Positions 8,864 through 18,373 of a DNA stretch of 32,332 bases are shown piece after piece; positions within the stretch are counted from its first letter, which is position 1, and each line of letters opens with the position of its first letter. The DNA is taken from positions 1-32,332 of the forward strand of contig JAAAIG010000415.1 in NCBI GenBank assembly GCA_015852425.1, written 5' to 3'. A model generated the notes under the pieces. It did not search any database, was not told the origin of the DNA, and worked only from the letters and a program-made list of their open reading frames with translations. A program made the translations under genes and the position numbers. Origin of the DNA: Gryganskiella cystojenkinii (taxonomy: Eukaryota > Mortierellomycota > Mortierellomycetes > Mortierellales > Mortierellaceae).

Positions 8864-9270
8864 CTTTATGTCAGATTTTACTACTCACTTGCCATGAACG
8901 TGGTTGGACACTGTGGTCAACTGAAACGATCTTGCGCGCTTGAACGAGTGTACCTGTCACCCCAGCTGAGCAATGGTAAAACGTCGCAGAAAGAGGCCAC
9001 TCTACCCACTGAGACTTTCTACAGGAGTTCCTCCACAAATAGGAGCAATACTGAAGTGGTCGACAAGCTATCTCAAAATCAATCATGGCAGTAGGCGCTT
9101 CATTTGCCTGTCGTGAAGGTTTTCTCCAGACATTGGCGGCTTTCTTGGAAACACCAACACAAGACGCCGCGTTGGGAATGAATGCATAGCCACACCGCTC
9201 TCTATTTTTTTTTTTTAAGCACATTCCATCTTCATCTCGCCATCATTTCCATCCACATTCAATCGCCAAA

Positions 9271-11001
9271 ATGATGCGCGCTCGTCAGGATGAACAGCGA
9301 CACCAGGGACTAGACCAACCCATCAACCCATTAATGATTCCAGAGGTTCTCAGCATGGTCGCTCATTCATTCAATCGCCCCGCTGCATGTCGATGCCTCA
9401 CGGTATGCCGAATGTGGCGCTCTGTCCTATTACCCATCGTTTGGTCCGACTTGGAGCTCCTTGTCCAGGGCGATCGACTTTTGCTCGACGGCTTTTCAGC
9501 GACATCCACTACCAGCACGGTCAAGAAACACGCTTCATTTGTTCGACAGCTCCAAATCCGTATTGACCTCAAGAGCATCAGCGGATTACCACTTGTGAAC
9601 GCCCGAGCTCATGATCGTACCCTCCTCCAGTCGTTCCCGAACCTCGTGGTTTTGAAGATCAACCTCTTCTATGGCGGTGCAAAGCTGAGAAGGCTTTGGG
9701 ATGTCGACAGAGCGACCTCGTCACTGCTCTCTATCATGCTCAATAACAACAACAAGCGAAGCAAGAACCAGAACAAGAAAAACGACAAGAACAACAATAA
9801 CAACGACGCTCTTCCTCTTCCAGCACGACCACCCCTCGAGCATTTAAGGGCGCTCGAGGTCCGAAATCTGGACTTTCAAGGTCCCCGTGAATGGATGACG
9901 CTCTACGAAACTCTCTGGTCAAGACTCGAGACCCTGACCCTAACGGGATCCTGGTGGGGAACGCGTGATAAGAACCACAACGAACTCTTGGAGATTGAAA
10001 AGATGAAGGACCTAACGCAAAGAATCGGGCCGACGACGCTTCGCGATCTAACATTCGAGACCTATAGTGACAACGAGGATGCGCATAAAATCCAAGCCTG
10101 GATCATTGAACAATCTCCGCGTCTGGCTCGATTAAAATGGTACTTCCAAAAGCGGTACTACCAAAATTGGAACACCGGTCCCTTACAGCTGTTGAGAGGA
10201 TCAGTTCAATCCGGGAAAAAGAATTCGCTCCAAGAACTCGATGCAGTGTATTTGCCCAGAACCGAAGTTGATCCCGAGGATTTCGCAATCTTTGTTCAAG
10301 AAATGCCGCAGTCATTGAAGGAGCTCGATCTAAGCGAAACGGATATCAGAGAAGAGGTTTGGACCGGTCTAAAGGCGCAGCCTCGACATCTCGAGACGCT
10401 CGTGGTCTTGAATTTTCAAAACTGTTATCGATTCCCTGGCCGAGCAGTCCACGAGATGTTGAGTTCCATGCCAAGCTTAGAGGTCTTTGGGGCGGACATG
10501 ATCACAGACATGGATATGAGAGTCACTAGTGCCAACGCCATTATTGCGAACGAAGAGGAGGAGCGGCCTTGGATCTGTTTACGATTGAGAGAGTTGCGAC
10601 TGTCGATCAGATCATTGGGACGAGAGAGGATCCAGGACGACAGGATTGCCAATCGGTTATCGACCCTCGAGCGACTCGAAATTCTGGACTTGGGCCATTC
10701 AGACTTGATTCTAACTCTGGCTCCGGGTGGTTGTCTTGATCGACTGAGATCGTTGAAGCGACTGCACGATGTGCACAGAAAAGCCTCTCTTGGCTCATAT
10801 GAAGGGTCAGCGCTCGACAGGGACCCATGGGGGATGGAAGAAGTCGCCTGGGTTCGCGAGTATTGGCCAGAGTTGAGGTATCTGAGTGGGTTTGCGTACA
10901 AACCAGAGGTTCAGGATGTGTTTCTGACAAGACCGGAGGAAGATAGACCGACGATTAATATCTTCCCACATCCGCCTGTAGGGTTGCGTAACTATTTGTA
11001 G
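9271..11001 (+). CDS. F-box / leucine-rich-repeat-like protein, 576 aa
   Basis: Single exon. Residues about 19-63 (NPLMIPEVLSMVAHSFNRPA, CRMWRSVLLPIVWSDLEL) match the F-box-like pattern that binds Skp1 in SCF ubiquitin ligases. After it come irregular leucine-rich segments (RALEVRNLDF, LKELDLSETDI, LERLEILDLGHSDL) typical of substrate-recognition parts. Asn/Lys-rich low complexity lies near 155-178. The start (CAAAATGATG) follows an A/C-rich leader. The C-terminus (EEVAWVREYWPELRYLSGF) is a signature of this fungal group and recurs in the remnant just downstream. The substrate is unknown. F-box genes of this kind are numerous in Mortierella-like genomes, and the specific role cannot be read from the sequence. 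Confidence 0.8.
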   Translation: MMRARQDEQRHQGLDQPINPLMIPEVLSMVAHSFNRPAACRCLTVCRMWRSVLLPIVWSDLELLVQGDRLLLDGFSATSTTSTVKKHASFVRQLQIRIDLKSISGLPLVNARAHDRTLLQSFPNLVVLKINLFYGGAKLRRLWDVDRATSSLLSIMLNNNNKRSKNQNKKNDKNNNNNDALPLPARPPLEHLRALEVRNLDFQGPREWMTLYETLWSRLETLTLTGSWWGTRDKNHNELLEIEKMKDLTQRIGPTTLRDLTFETYSDNEDAHKIQAWIIEQSPRLARLKWYFQKRYYQNWNTGPLQLLRGSVQSGKKNSLQELDAVYLPRTEVDPEDFAIFVQEMPQSLKELDLSETDIREEVWTGLKAQPRHLETLVVLNFQNCYRFPGRAVHEMLSSMPSLEVFGADMITDMDMRVTSANAIIANEEEERPWICLRLRELRLSIRSLGRERIQDDRIANRLSTLERLEILDLGHSDLILTLAPGGCLDRLRSLKRLHDVHRKASLGSYEGSALDRDPWGMEEVAWVREYWPELRYLSGFAYKPEVQDVFLTRPEEDRPTINIFPHPPVGLRNYL

Positions 11002-11076
11002 AAATAGACATTCTGTACTTCTTTCTGCCCCCTCACAGCTTCGAAATTGCTTGTTTGACTGCGCGCGACGACTTTA

Positions 11077-11322
11077 GTGCAACTCGAGGTCCTGCGGTTT
11101 CTGAACGCGGAGATCTGCCTCAAGGTCATGGACCATAATAGCGGCGGGGGGATGGACCAACTCTCGATTCTTGTGAGGTTAAAAGAGCTCCAAGTGTTTA
11201 GGTCCATCAAGTGTCAGTGGGGGGAAGCAGAGATTGCCTGGGTGCGACAACCTTGGCCGAAACTGAGGTACGGAGACAGTCCTTGTTACAAGACAGTCTG
11301 CACGTTGGAACCCTTGCCATAG
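11077..11322 (+). pseudogene. C-terminal remnant of a paralogous F-box/LRR gene
   Basis: The open frame (MQLEVLRFLNAEICLKVMD ... EAEIAWVRQPWPKLRYGDS ... stop) repeats the end of the 9271-11001 protein: AEIAWVRQPWPKLRY here against EEVAWVREYWPELRY there. The F-box and most LRRs are missing. This suggests an old tandem duplication with loss of the 5' part; an open extension upstream to about 11060 is possible. It could also be an unrelated short gene, but the shared signature makes that unlikely. Confidence 0.65.
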
Positions 11323-11606
11323 AAACCAGGAGGTTGGCAAGACAACAAGAAGAGAGGAGTATTGTGGCCATGCTCACAGGAGACCTTTGAAATACATCTT
11401 TCTTTCCCCCCCTTCTCTAACCGCTTCACCTCCTCCTACTCTACCCCTACTAAAGATTAGATGTAACCTAGAAATTATGAACTCCGTAAACTCCATGAGT
11501 GCTACGCTTTTATTGCAATTGATTCTGAGATGAAATGCTCATCGCTACAACTCTGTTATTTTCTGGTCGCTGTTGATACGTTGGATTCCGATAATGTGAA
11601 GTCACA

Positions 11607-12587
11607 CTACCATAACATGGTCAGAGTGCTTTTGGTCTTCAGTGCCTTGGTCAGTGCCTTCGATCCGTTTTTCCTGATCGGGTTGCTGTACAAGTACAAA
11701 GTGGTCAGAGTCTTGTTGGTCTTCAGTGCCTCAGCCAGGGCCTCTGCTCCGTCGTCTCCGATCGCGCTATTGTGCAAATGCAAAGTGGTCAAAGTCGTGT
11801 TGGTCTTGAGTGCCTCGGACAGTGCCAAAGCTCCACTGTCTTCGATCTGATTGCGAGCCAAGTCTAACGTGATCAGAATCGAGTTGGTCTTGAGCGTCTC
11901 AGATAAAGCCTGAATTCCGTTTTCTTCAATCGAGTTGTCTCTCAAATCCAAAGTGGTCAGAGCTAAGTTGGTTTTGAGTGCCTCGGACAGCGCCTGAGCT
12001 CCGCTGTCTCTGATTCCGTTAGATTGCAAGCCCAAAGTGGTCAGAGTCGCGTTGGTCTTGAGAGCCTCAGCCAGGGCCTGAGTTCCGCTGTCTCTGATCA
12101 AACTGTTGCATAAACGCAAAGTGGTCAAAGTCGTGTTGATCTTGAGTGCCTCAGCCAGCGCCTGAGCTCCTTCGAGCTCGATATAGTTTTGTCGCGAGTT
12201 CAAATCGGTCAGAGCTGAGTTGGTCTTGAGTGCTTCAGAGAGCGCCTGGATTCCGATCCATCCAATCGAGTATGTCCCCAACTCTAAAATGGCCAGAGTT
12301 GAGCTGGCCATGACAATAGAAATTACTTTGTCTCGTACACATGTCGATGGTCGTTTTTCATGGGCAGATTTCTGAATCATCAGACGTCGTATATGGTGCT
12401 TCTTTCTCTCGAGCGATTCTATGCTGGGACCACGTTCCGGAAAGACAACAGAGCAGTAGAGTTGTGGTGTAAATGAGTTGTTCCAATCGTAACTCACACG
12501 CGCACAGGAAGCAATGTCTTTGAGGCTAAGGCTGCTGGCAATTATTGATCGAATCTCATGTAGATCGAGGGGATGAGTCTGGAACAT
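11607..12587 (-). CDS. F-box-like protein with ribonuclease-inhibitor-type LRRs, 326 aa
   Basis: Single exon. Residues 1-50 (LDLHEIRSIIASSLSLKDIA, RVSYDWNNSFTPQLYCSV) look like the degenerate F-box of Mortierella proteins. From residue 112 come eight 28-residue repeats of the form G-x-x-ALxEALKTNxxLTTLxLxxNxI, the NLRC3/ribonuclease-inhibitor LRR subtype, which folds into a solenoid for protein binding. The last repeat stops after 19 residues (STLTMLW, stop), so the protein lacks a capping end and may be truncated. The repeats are also similar at DNA level, which makes unit gain or loss easy. The target is unknown; a role in SCF-type recognition is inference. Confidence 0.75.
   Translation of the reverse strand: MFQTHPLDLHEIRSIIASSLSLKDIASCARVSYDWNNSFTPQLYCSVVFPERGPSIESLERKKHHIRRLMIQKSAHEKRPSTCVRDKVISIVMASSTLAILELGTYSIGWIGIQALSEALKTNSALTDLNSRQNYIELEGAQALAEALKINTTLTTLRLCNSLIRDSGTQALAEALKTNATLTTLGLQSNGIRDSGAQALSEALKTNLALTTLDLRDNSIEENGIQALSETLKTNSILITLDLARNQIEDSGALALSEALKTNTTLTTLHLHNSAIGDDGAEALAEALKTNKTLTTLYLYSNPIRKNGSKALTKALKTKSTLTMLW
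11610..12254 (-). repeat. 84-bp coding repeat array (8 units, last partial)
   Basis: Seven full 84-bp units and one 57-bp partial unit encode the LRRs. On the plus strand the recurring words are ttggtcttgagtgcctcag and ctgattccg-like segments. Unit identity is imperfect but high in the EALKTN half. Confidence 0.85.
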
Positions 12588-13522
12588 TTAGTCGCAAAGA
12601 TAAAGAGCGTAACTAGAGTGACAGGGATGACGACGAGGACAGTGATGATTGGTAACTAGAAGGTATGACAACGAAGGAGGAATGAGAAGAGAAAGAGGTC
12701 AAACATCTTTAGTAATGGTCTCCTTGGTTTCGACTCGAGACGTTAATGAACTCTACTAGAGCACTTCAGAATAGTCGCAGAAAAAGTTCCACTCTTCTTG
12801 GACAAAGTCTTACCAGTGGCTTACGAGTTACAAATGACGCCGAGTTCAGAAGGGGAAACAATGTGGTGGTGTGAGGTCTAAACAAATGATGAAGGATGAA
12901 ATGTAGTTGATATGAGGGCTGGTAGGATAGGGCGCTGATGATAAGAAGAGGCGTGATGATTAGAAAGGAATAAGAGTGGTGGGAATAGCGCGCGATGTGG
13001 GCGAGAGTGGAGGTAACAAAGGAGAAGGCAGTGTGAGTGCGAAAGTGGGCGATGAGAGAAAGACTGATAGAGATAAAATTTCAGTGCGAACCGATTCTTA
13101 TACTGTGTGGACTTTTCCGCCAATGCTCTCAAATTTCAAACTATTTATTTACATCGCCTCCAGTTCACCCATGAAAGCAGAGTCATCGGATGTCTATGAA
13201 TCTAGTTTTCATTTTTAACTTGCTGGTTAGTCATGGCCGTGCCTCTGCAATCGACAGAGAGAGAGAGAGAGAGTCGCGCGTCGTGCATCAGAAAGAGACG
13301 CGCGTGTTTAAAAAGGAGCTAAATACGCGAAAAGTGTCAATGTCATTTGGTGGCTTTGATGGGTGTCAAATAGGATTTTGACTCTTTTTTTTTCTTGGGC
13401 ACGTTTTAAAAAAGTGCGGACAGCTTTCTTCGTCAATTTTCTTTCAATCTTCACTCTACTTCAGTCCACACCATTCCACCCCGCTCTACGTTTTAACCCT
13501 TCAGTCCCCATATATTTTCACA
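12588..13522. other. Intergenic between divergent genes; no gene seen
   Basis: Holds the 5' flanks of the LRR gene (left) and the RING gene (right). A (GA)n microsatellite lies at about 13256-13273. Pyrimidine-rich sequence (13420-13515) just before the RING start is a typical fungal leader. Open frames here are low-complexity. Confidence 0.6.
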
Positions 13523-15607
13523 ATGCACAGACTCGACAGCCCACCCATGTTCACCAGCTTTGGGTACCAACCCTCTATCTTTCTTGACTCTTCACCAAAG
13601 CGCTCCTTGCCGTCTTCCTTGTCGGCAACAGCATCCTCTCGCCTCTTAGCACCCTCGACTCGAGCACACAATCAAACAACAACCACCGCCGCCACCATCA
13701 CAACAATAACAACAACAGCAACTCGTCCTCGTCGCGCTACTCTTGTTCAAGTTCGTGTCAACGATCCTACAATGCGAAACCTCTCTGTCAACCCGGATCA
13801 ACTCTCGATCCCACTCAATGACCATGACACCGAATCTCACCAGCGCGAGATGAGATGGGAAGACCTTTACACATTCTCACCCATCCCCCGGTCCATCCCA
13901 TTGCACCGATCCCACGAGCCCTCACCCGAGGTCAACGACATCGCAGCCATGGAATTTCAAGAGCCCTTCCTCGAGGACACGACGGCGGCAACAGCAACAA
14001 CAAAGGCGAAAACAACGTCGACCAAGTCCGATGGACCAATCTCATTTGCGTTCCAACGACATGCCATGCAACCTTGTTTTCCCTTCCGAGGTCGTAGCCG
14101 GTCAATTTTCATGGCCACAGACGCTTACCCAACCACCACGAACGCCTATCGTCGTGTCTCGGATTTCCTGAGAAACTCGTCTATCCAGAGTATCCATACC
14201 TGGTTCCGGGAGACGATCGAATCTAAGGCCCTAGAGCATAGTCGGAACTTGTCCCTGATGGACAGTCTCGCCGCATTGCATGGTACCACGACCTGTGAGG
14301 AGCCTGGGGGTTGTGTCATCTCAGATGGAGGTCGCAGCGGAGACTGTCCAATCTGTTGCCAGTCCGGTTCCATGACGGTCATGAAGGCGATCGCGAATTG
14401 TGGTCACAAACTCTGCTGGAAATGTGAACAGGATTTGAACCGGTCTGGGAACATTGCCTGTCCGCTCTGTCGGGGGATCCGGTTGATTACGACATTTGAG
14501 AGTTCTGTCGACATGTTCAAGACTACGATCGGGTTGCTCCCTCGAGACTATACACATCCCTTATGCCAAGATACTCAGACAAACTCCACGTCCTCCTTGT
14601 CGTTGCTCCGTGCACCGATTGTCACGTCTCATAATCAAGACGAATTGTTGATGTCGGGTGGTGATGTATATCAGAACGATCCTAGTTTTGAAGCTGAGAA
14701 TCTGCTCGTGGTCGAACATGAGTTATCGGATCGATACCTGTGGGAGCAAAGCGCTACTTTTCTTGAGTATCTCCAGTTCGGGTCCTCTTCTCACGCTTCC
14801 TCCATTGTCGACAGCAGCAGTTTCTCCCCCATTCATCAGTACTACCAACTCAACGCCGTCAAGGATCTTTGCTTCCGACCACTGAGCGATCGTAATCTTC
14901 CCGAGTACAACGACCACGCTTTAATCGAACCCCCAACTTCGGGTCTCTCCTTGCCACCGAGTCGACTCTTTCTGACCATGATCCATTTCTGTCTCGACAT
15001 GCTCACGATCCCGAATCCGGCCGAGTTCCAGACGCGAATCGAATTCAAGAAAGAATACATGGTCTTGGAACTCGTTATATTGTTCTTGGTCCCGACTGAT
15101 CAGTATTCGCCGCGGAAATCAGACCGGATCCATGATTCGGCCGCATGGATCGAACATGGGCAGTGGGTCCTGGCGAGAGTCTATCGATTCCTGAGAGGCA
15201 AGGCGCGTGTGAACAAGAGAGAAGTCGAGGTTGGTGGTGGCGGTAGTCACATCGAGACTGGATCCGGCCTCCCAAGAAGACGAGACGAGTCTGTACCATC
15301 CTCGCCAATCTCGCGCTTGATTCTCTTTCTCGGTGTCGAGCGATGGATCTGGATCGCCCAATCGTTGACGAATATGATAGGATGGATCCAGATCGCGAAC
15401 GCGAACCCGTTGATGCCCGTGGGGTCCTCGCTCCGATCTCAGACTTGTTCAGGAAGCAGCAGCAGTGGCATCCATGGCGGTAGGAGAGGAGAAAAGTCCA
15501 GTTCGAGACCAAGGAAAAAGCGGGATGTAGGTACAAGACCTGAAGTGGATGAGAATCCAAGACCGGTCAAGCGGGCAAGATTTCGCCGTCGTATAATTCT
15601 TTCCTAA
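13523..15607 (+). CDS. RING-finger protein (putative E3 ubiquitin ligase), 694 aa
   Basis: Single exon starting MHRLDSPPMF after a CT-rich leader. Residues about 275-316 form a RING: CPIC, then CGHKLCWKC, then CPLC, consistent with C3HC4 spacing (C-x2-C ... C-x-H-x2-C-x2-C ... C-x2-C). Such domains bind E2 enzymes, so ligase activity is likely but unproven. The N-terminus (about 50-80) is Thr-rich low complexity. The region 320-560 has no recognisable domain; hydrophobic stretches such as LVILFLV (about 520) are probably buried core rather than membrane segments. The C-terminus is strongly basic (RPRKKR, PVKRARFRRR), a probable nuclear localisation signal. The overall architecture is not one I can name. 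Confidence 0.75.
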   Translation: MHRLDSPPMFTSFGYQPSIFLDSSPKRSLPSSLSATASSRLLAPSTRAHNQTTTTAATITTITTTATRPRRATLVQVRVNDPTMRNLSVNPDQLSIPLNDHDTESHQREMRWEDLYTFSPIPRSIPLHRSHEPSPEVNDIAAMEFQEPFLEDTTAATATTKAKTTSTKSDGPISFAFQRHAMQPCFPFRGRSRSIFMATDAYPTTTNAYRRVSDFLRNSSIQSIHTWFRETIESKALEHSRNLSLMDSLAALHGTTTCEEPGGCVISDGGRSGDCPICCQSGSMTVMKAIANCGHKLCWKCEQDLNRSGNIACPLCRGIRLITTFESSVDMFKTTIGLLPRDYTHPLCQDTQTNSTSSLSLLRAPIVTSHNQDELLMSGGDVYQNDPSFEAENLLVVEHELSDRYLWEQSATFLEYLQFGSSSHASSIVDSSSFSPIHQYYQLNAVKDLCFRPLSDRNLPEYNDHALIEPPTSGLSLPPSRLFLTMIHFCLDMLTIPNPAEFQTRIEFKKEYMVLELVILFLVPTDQYSPRKSDRIHDSAAWIEHGQWVLARVYRFLRGKARVNKREVEVGGGGSHIETGSGLPRRRDESVPSSPISRLILFLGVERWIWIAQSLTNMIGWIQIANANPLMPVGSSLRSQTCSGSSSSGIHGGRRGEKSSSRPRKKRDVGTRPEVDENPRPVKRARFRRRIILS

Positions 15608-15835
15608 AGAAAAAAAAAGCCATTTCCCTTCTCTTATGCATAATCTTCAAATATATATATATGTCCTTTGTCACTTCGAGCCACAAATTATCTTGCTTTT
15701 ATTGTTGTCCAAGATATTTTCTTTTTCAAAAGTTGTGTAGTGTTGTACAACCAGATGTGGTGCTTCCATGGCCTTTGATTAGTTCCTTTCTGGGTTTCCA
15801 GAAGAGAGTGTAGGGTGGCAGCTAAGAGCATCGCT

Positions 15836-15857
15836 GGGGGGGGGGGGGGGGGGGGGG
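15836..15857 (+). repeat. Homopolymer of 22 G
   Basis: An uninterrupted run of 22 G. It lies just past the MED10 stop codon (15875), so MED10 transcripts would carry a 22-C run in the 3' UTR. The length may be an assembly estimate. Confidence 0.9.
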
Positions 15858-15874
15858 AAATCGTGGTGGAATCT

Positions 15875-16968
15875 CTATGACGGGGGAGAGGCCATCGTCG
15901 TTGTTATTGCTGTTGATGTTGTGTTTTCCAATGCACCCGCGTTGTTTGTTGTGGTCCCTCCTGAGGAGGATGGTGATGATGTGTCCTGAATAATACTTTG
16001 GTAATCCATGAGTTCGTCTGGAAAGATGTTACCCAGGTTCTGTGTCAATGCCTCTTCAAAAGTCTATTAATGAAGGAGTAAAATCGCCAAAAAAAAAAAA
16101 AATTGAAGCTGAATACGTTGTTGACAGTGGATAAAACTTGTCATTTCTTCAATGGTGAGAGGCTTTTGAGAAATCCTTTGAGTTTTTACCTTCATGGCTG
16201 TGATTTTTCCGTTCGTGAATTGGTTCTCTCCTGCAACACTTTCGATAAAGCTCTTTGTGAACTGATCCGGGTTCCGTCCGTCTTCGATGAACCTACAGTC
16301 AAAAAAAAAGATAGGATTATTAGATAAAGGCTTGTGGTCAAATCCATACGCTCCTGACAAGACTACTAGAGTTCTCCCATACCCAAGGACCTCCATCGGC
16401 ACCATCATTTCGATGTCTTTGAAGGTCTCAACACCAGATAACTGCTCAATGAGTTCCTGACTAATATTTAAGACGAATGAAAGAGAGGAACTGTAAGCGC
16501 GTTGTTCTTTATAAACATGACGTGACAAACATCATTTGTTTTGTTGGAGCTCTTCCTCAAAAGAAGTACATACATCTTTTGGTGAACAAGTGAGTTCGAG
16601 TCAGGCTGAAAGTCATAGACGGTGATGCTGAGTTCGAGGAGACATTCGATCAATTCCTTGAGTTTCAATTCCAGATCCTGGCGCACATCCTCAGCCTTGG
16701 CAGCAGCAAGATCTACAATGTTGGGTTCGGTTGCAGAGGGACTTGTGTCCATGGCTGTTGAAGATGAGGATAATTCGCCTGTTGGTCCTGTTGTTGTTGT
16801 CGTTGTGAGAGCGCCGGGACCATTAGGACCTGCTGCTGAGGGACCAGAAGATCTTGGTGTGGAGGACGAGGCAGGGGATGTGAATGCAGAGGCGGTGTTG
16901 CTGCTGTTGTTCGAGTTGCTGTTGTGGATAGGGGTCGTGGCCGCGTTGGCGGATGTTGCCGAGGCCAT
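15875..16968 (-). CDS. med10: Mediator complex subunit 10 (Med10/Nut2), 4 exons, 254 aa
   Basis: Exons 16968-16574, 16460-16383, 16292-16190 and 16063-15875 join in phase at GT-AG sites (765 nt). The core is diagnostic: LKELIECLLELSITVYDFQP, ELIEQLSGVETFKDIEMMVP, then EDGRNPDQFTKSFIESVAGE and NGKITAMK, matching the Med10 family (L..L.....Q.., IDxGRNPDxYTKxFIE). Med10 belongs to the Mediator middle module that bridges activators and RNA polymerase II. The N-terminal 75 residues (Asn/Ser/Thr/Gly-rich) and the last 45 (Ser/Thr-rich) are low-complexity additions to the usual ~150-residue core. Start: an in-frame ATG 32 codons upstream (17064) exists, but ATGGCC at 16968 has better context. It is divergent from the gene at 17269, 300 bp away. 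Confidence 0.9.
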
Positions 16969-17268
16969 CTTTTCCTTTGATTGTTGATTATAGCTGAAGG
17001 CTGGGTAGAATTGATGTGGGCAAAGAGAGATGCAAAAGAAATGGGTGGTGATGGGCATGCACAAGACAAAACGTGACTGTCACTCCGCATCGAACCTGCC
17101 GCTGCCACTGCAACGAACCAACTTTTTGTTGCCACGACTTTCTCATTCTCGAAATCCCTCTCACCCCATTCTCGAAATCACTCACCTCCTCCCCCTCCTT
17201 CATCTCTCTCCAAAAACCTCCTTATCTTCTCTTTCTTTGTCTCTCACTGTCATCAAAGCACACCTATC
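16969..17268. promoter_or_regulatory. Shared divergent promoter region of MED10 and the MerT/HMA-like gene
   Basis: The 300 bp between the two start codons is the only space for both promoters. The part next to the plus-strand gene is strongly pyrimidine-rich (17155-17250, repeated ctctct and cctcc), a usual fungal leader. No clear TATA box. Confidence 0.45.
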
Positions 17269-18228
17269 ATGGCCAGCACCAAGGACTCGAAAGGGGTCAC
17301 CTCGGCCAAAGACCAGCCCAACCAAACACATAACCCCGCCACGACCTTGACTACTACATCAGCGTCAACTTCCTCCTCTTCATCGTCATACCTCTCGGCG
17401 CTCGTCCTCGGCCTCCTATCATCTTCTTGCTGTATCATCCAACTGGTTCTAAACGTCTTCTCCATCGGCTGCGCTGGATTCTCGGTCCTGACCGACTTTC
17501 GACCACTCTTTCTCTCAATCTCCTCCCTCTTGATCCTCTATACCATCTACAAATACCGGTTCTCGTCCCGGACTGCCCTCACGCTCGCCATCACCTTGAT
17601 CCTCACTGCAACCCCTGAGATGGTCGCGGTCTATAACCAATCGAACCCATTCGCAAACCCGTTGCTCCCTGCGAACCTGATGAACAGTGCTGGCAGTCCT
17701 GGAAGTCCTTTCACCGCGATCTCGATCTGGTCCAGGATTGAAAACTGGGTCCCTATTGCGGTCAAGGATTACTGGAAGGAGATGACAACGACGATTCATA
17801 TGGCGGATGAATCCGTCTTTTGTGCAGTCACACCTCCTTCCTCCTCGGTTCAAGACGCGTCCGCTAGTCAATGCGGTGGCGGAGGTTTCGACTCGAACTC
17901 AAGATCGGATCCTTTGTCCGCGCCTGCTGGCATGCCCTCTTCCCCACAACAACACCAGCAACAACCTCTGGTCAAATACGAGATCCAGATCGATGGCATG
18001 GCCTGTGAAGCCTGCGCGAATCGACTTCGAACCTACTTCAAGAACCAGCCTGGTCTCGCGGGTGCGAGTGTGTTTTTCAAAGAGAAAAAGTTGGTCCTTT
18101 GGACATCTGCAGGAATGGGTAGTTTGAAACTTTCGGAAAAGGCGATTCAGGATATGGTCGGTCAGGTCGACGAAAAGTACTCTGCGAAGCTATTGGGGAT
18201 TTTCTCCGCAGGGTCCAAGCATGAGTAG
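17269..18228 (+). CDS. Membrane protein with MerT-like Cys-Cys segment and C-terminal HMA domain, 319 aa
   Basis: Single exon. Residues 1-40 are Ser/Thr-rich. Hydrophobic segments at about 43-62 (with CC at 54-55 in LLSSSCCIIQLVL), 78-95 and 102-122 suggest three membrane helices. After a 110-residue linker comes an HMA fold at about 235-310 with G-M-A-C246-E-A-C249, the heavy-metal binding GMxCxxC motif. In bacterial mercury systems, MerT has three helices with a vicinal Cys pair in helix 1 and MerP is an HMA protein; fused MerTP proteins exist. The order and the FRPLF segment after helix 1 fit that plan. A metal (mercury, copper or similar) import or handling role is inference; it could be an unrelated membrane protein with an HMA domain. 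The compartment is unknown. Confidence 0.7.
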   Translation: MASTKDSKGVTSAKDQPNQTHNPATTLTTTSASTSSSSSSYLSALVLGLLSSSCCIIQLVLNVFSIGCAGFSVLTDFRPLFLSISSLLILYTIYKYRFSSRTALTLAITLILTATPEMVAVYNQSNPFANPLLPANLMNSAGSPGSPFTAISIWSRIENWVPIAVKDYWKEMTTTIHMADESVFCAVTPPSSSVQDASASQCGGGGFDSNSRSDPLSAPAGMPSSPQQHQQQPLVKYEIQIDGMACEACANRLRTYFKNQPGLAGASVFFKEKKLVLWTSAGMGSLKLSEKAIQDMVGQVDEKYSAKLLGIFSAGSKHE

Positions 18229-18373
18229 AGTAAGAGAGCGAGAAAGACTTCAATAATAAAAAAATAAAATAGGATAAAAAAGGTTGTATAATATTTATTA
18301 CTTCTAACTTAACTTACAGGCAAAAAAAAATTGGTATAATATTTAGAGGACGAAAAAAAAACACGTCATTCTC
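18229..18373. terminator. Convergent 3' ends with poly(A)-type signals
   Basis: Only 145 bp separates the two stop codons. AATAAA at 18255-18260 (plus strand) and TTTATT at 18294-18299 (AATAAA on minus) would serve the two genes; the surroundings are very A/T-rich. Confidence 0.45.
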
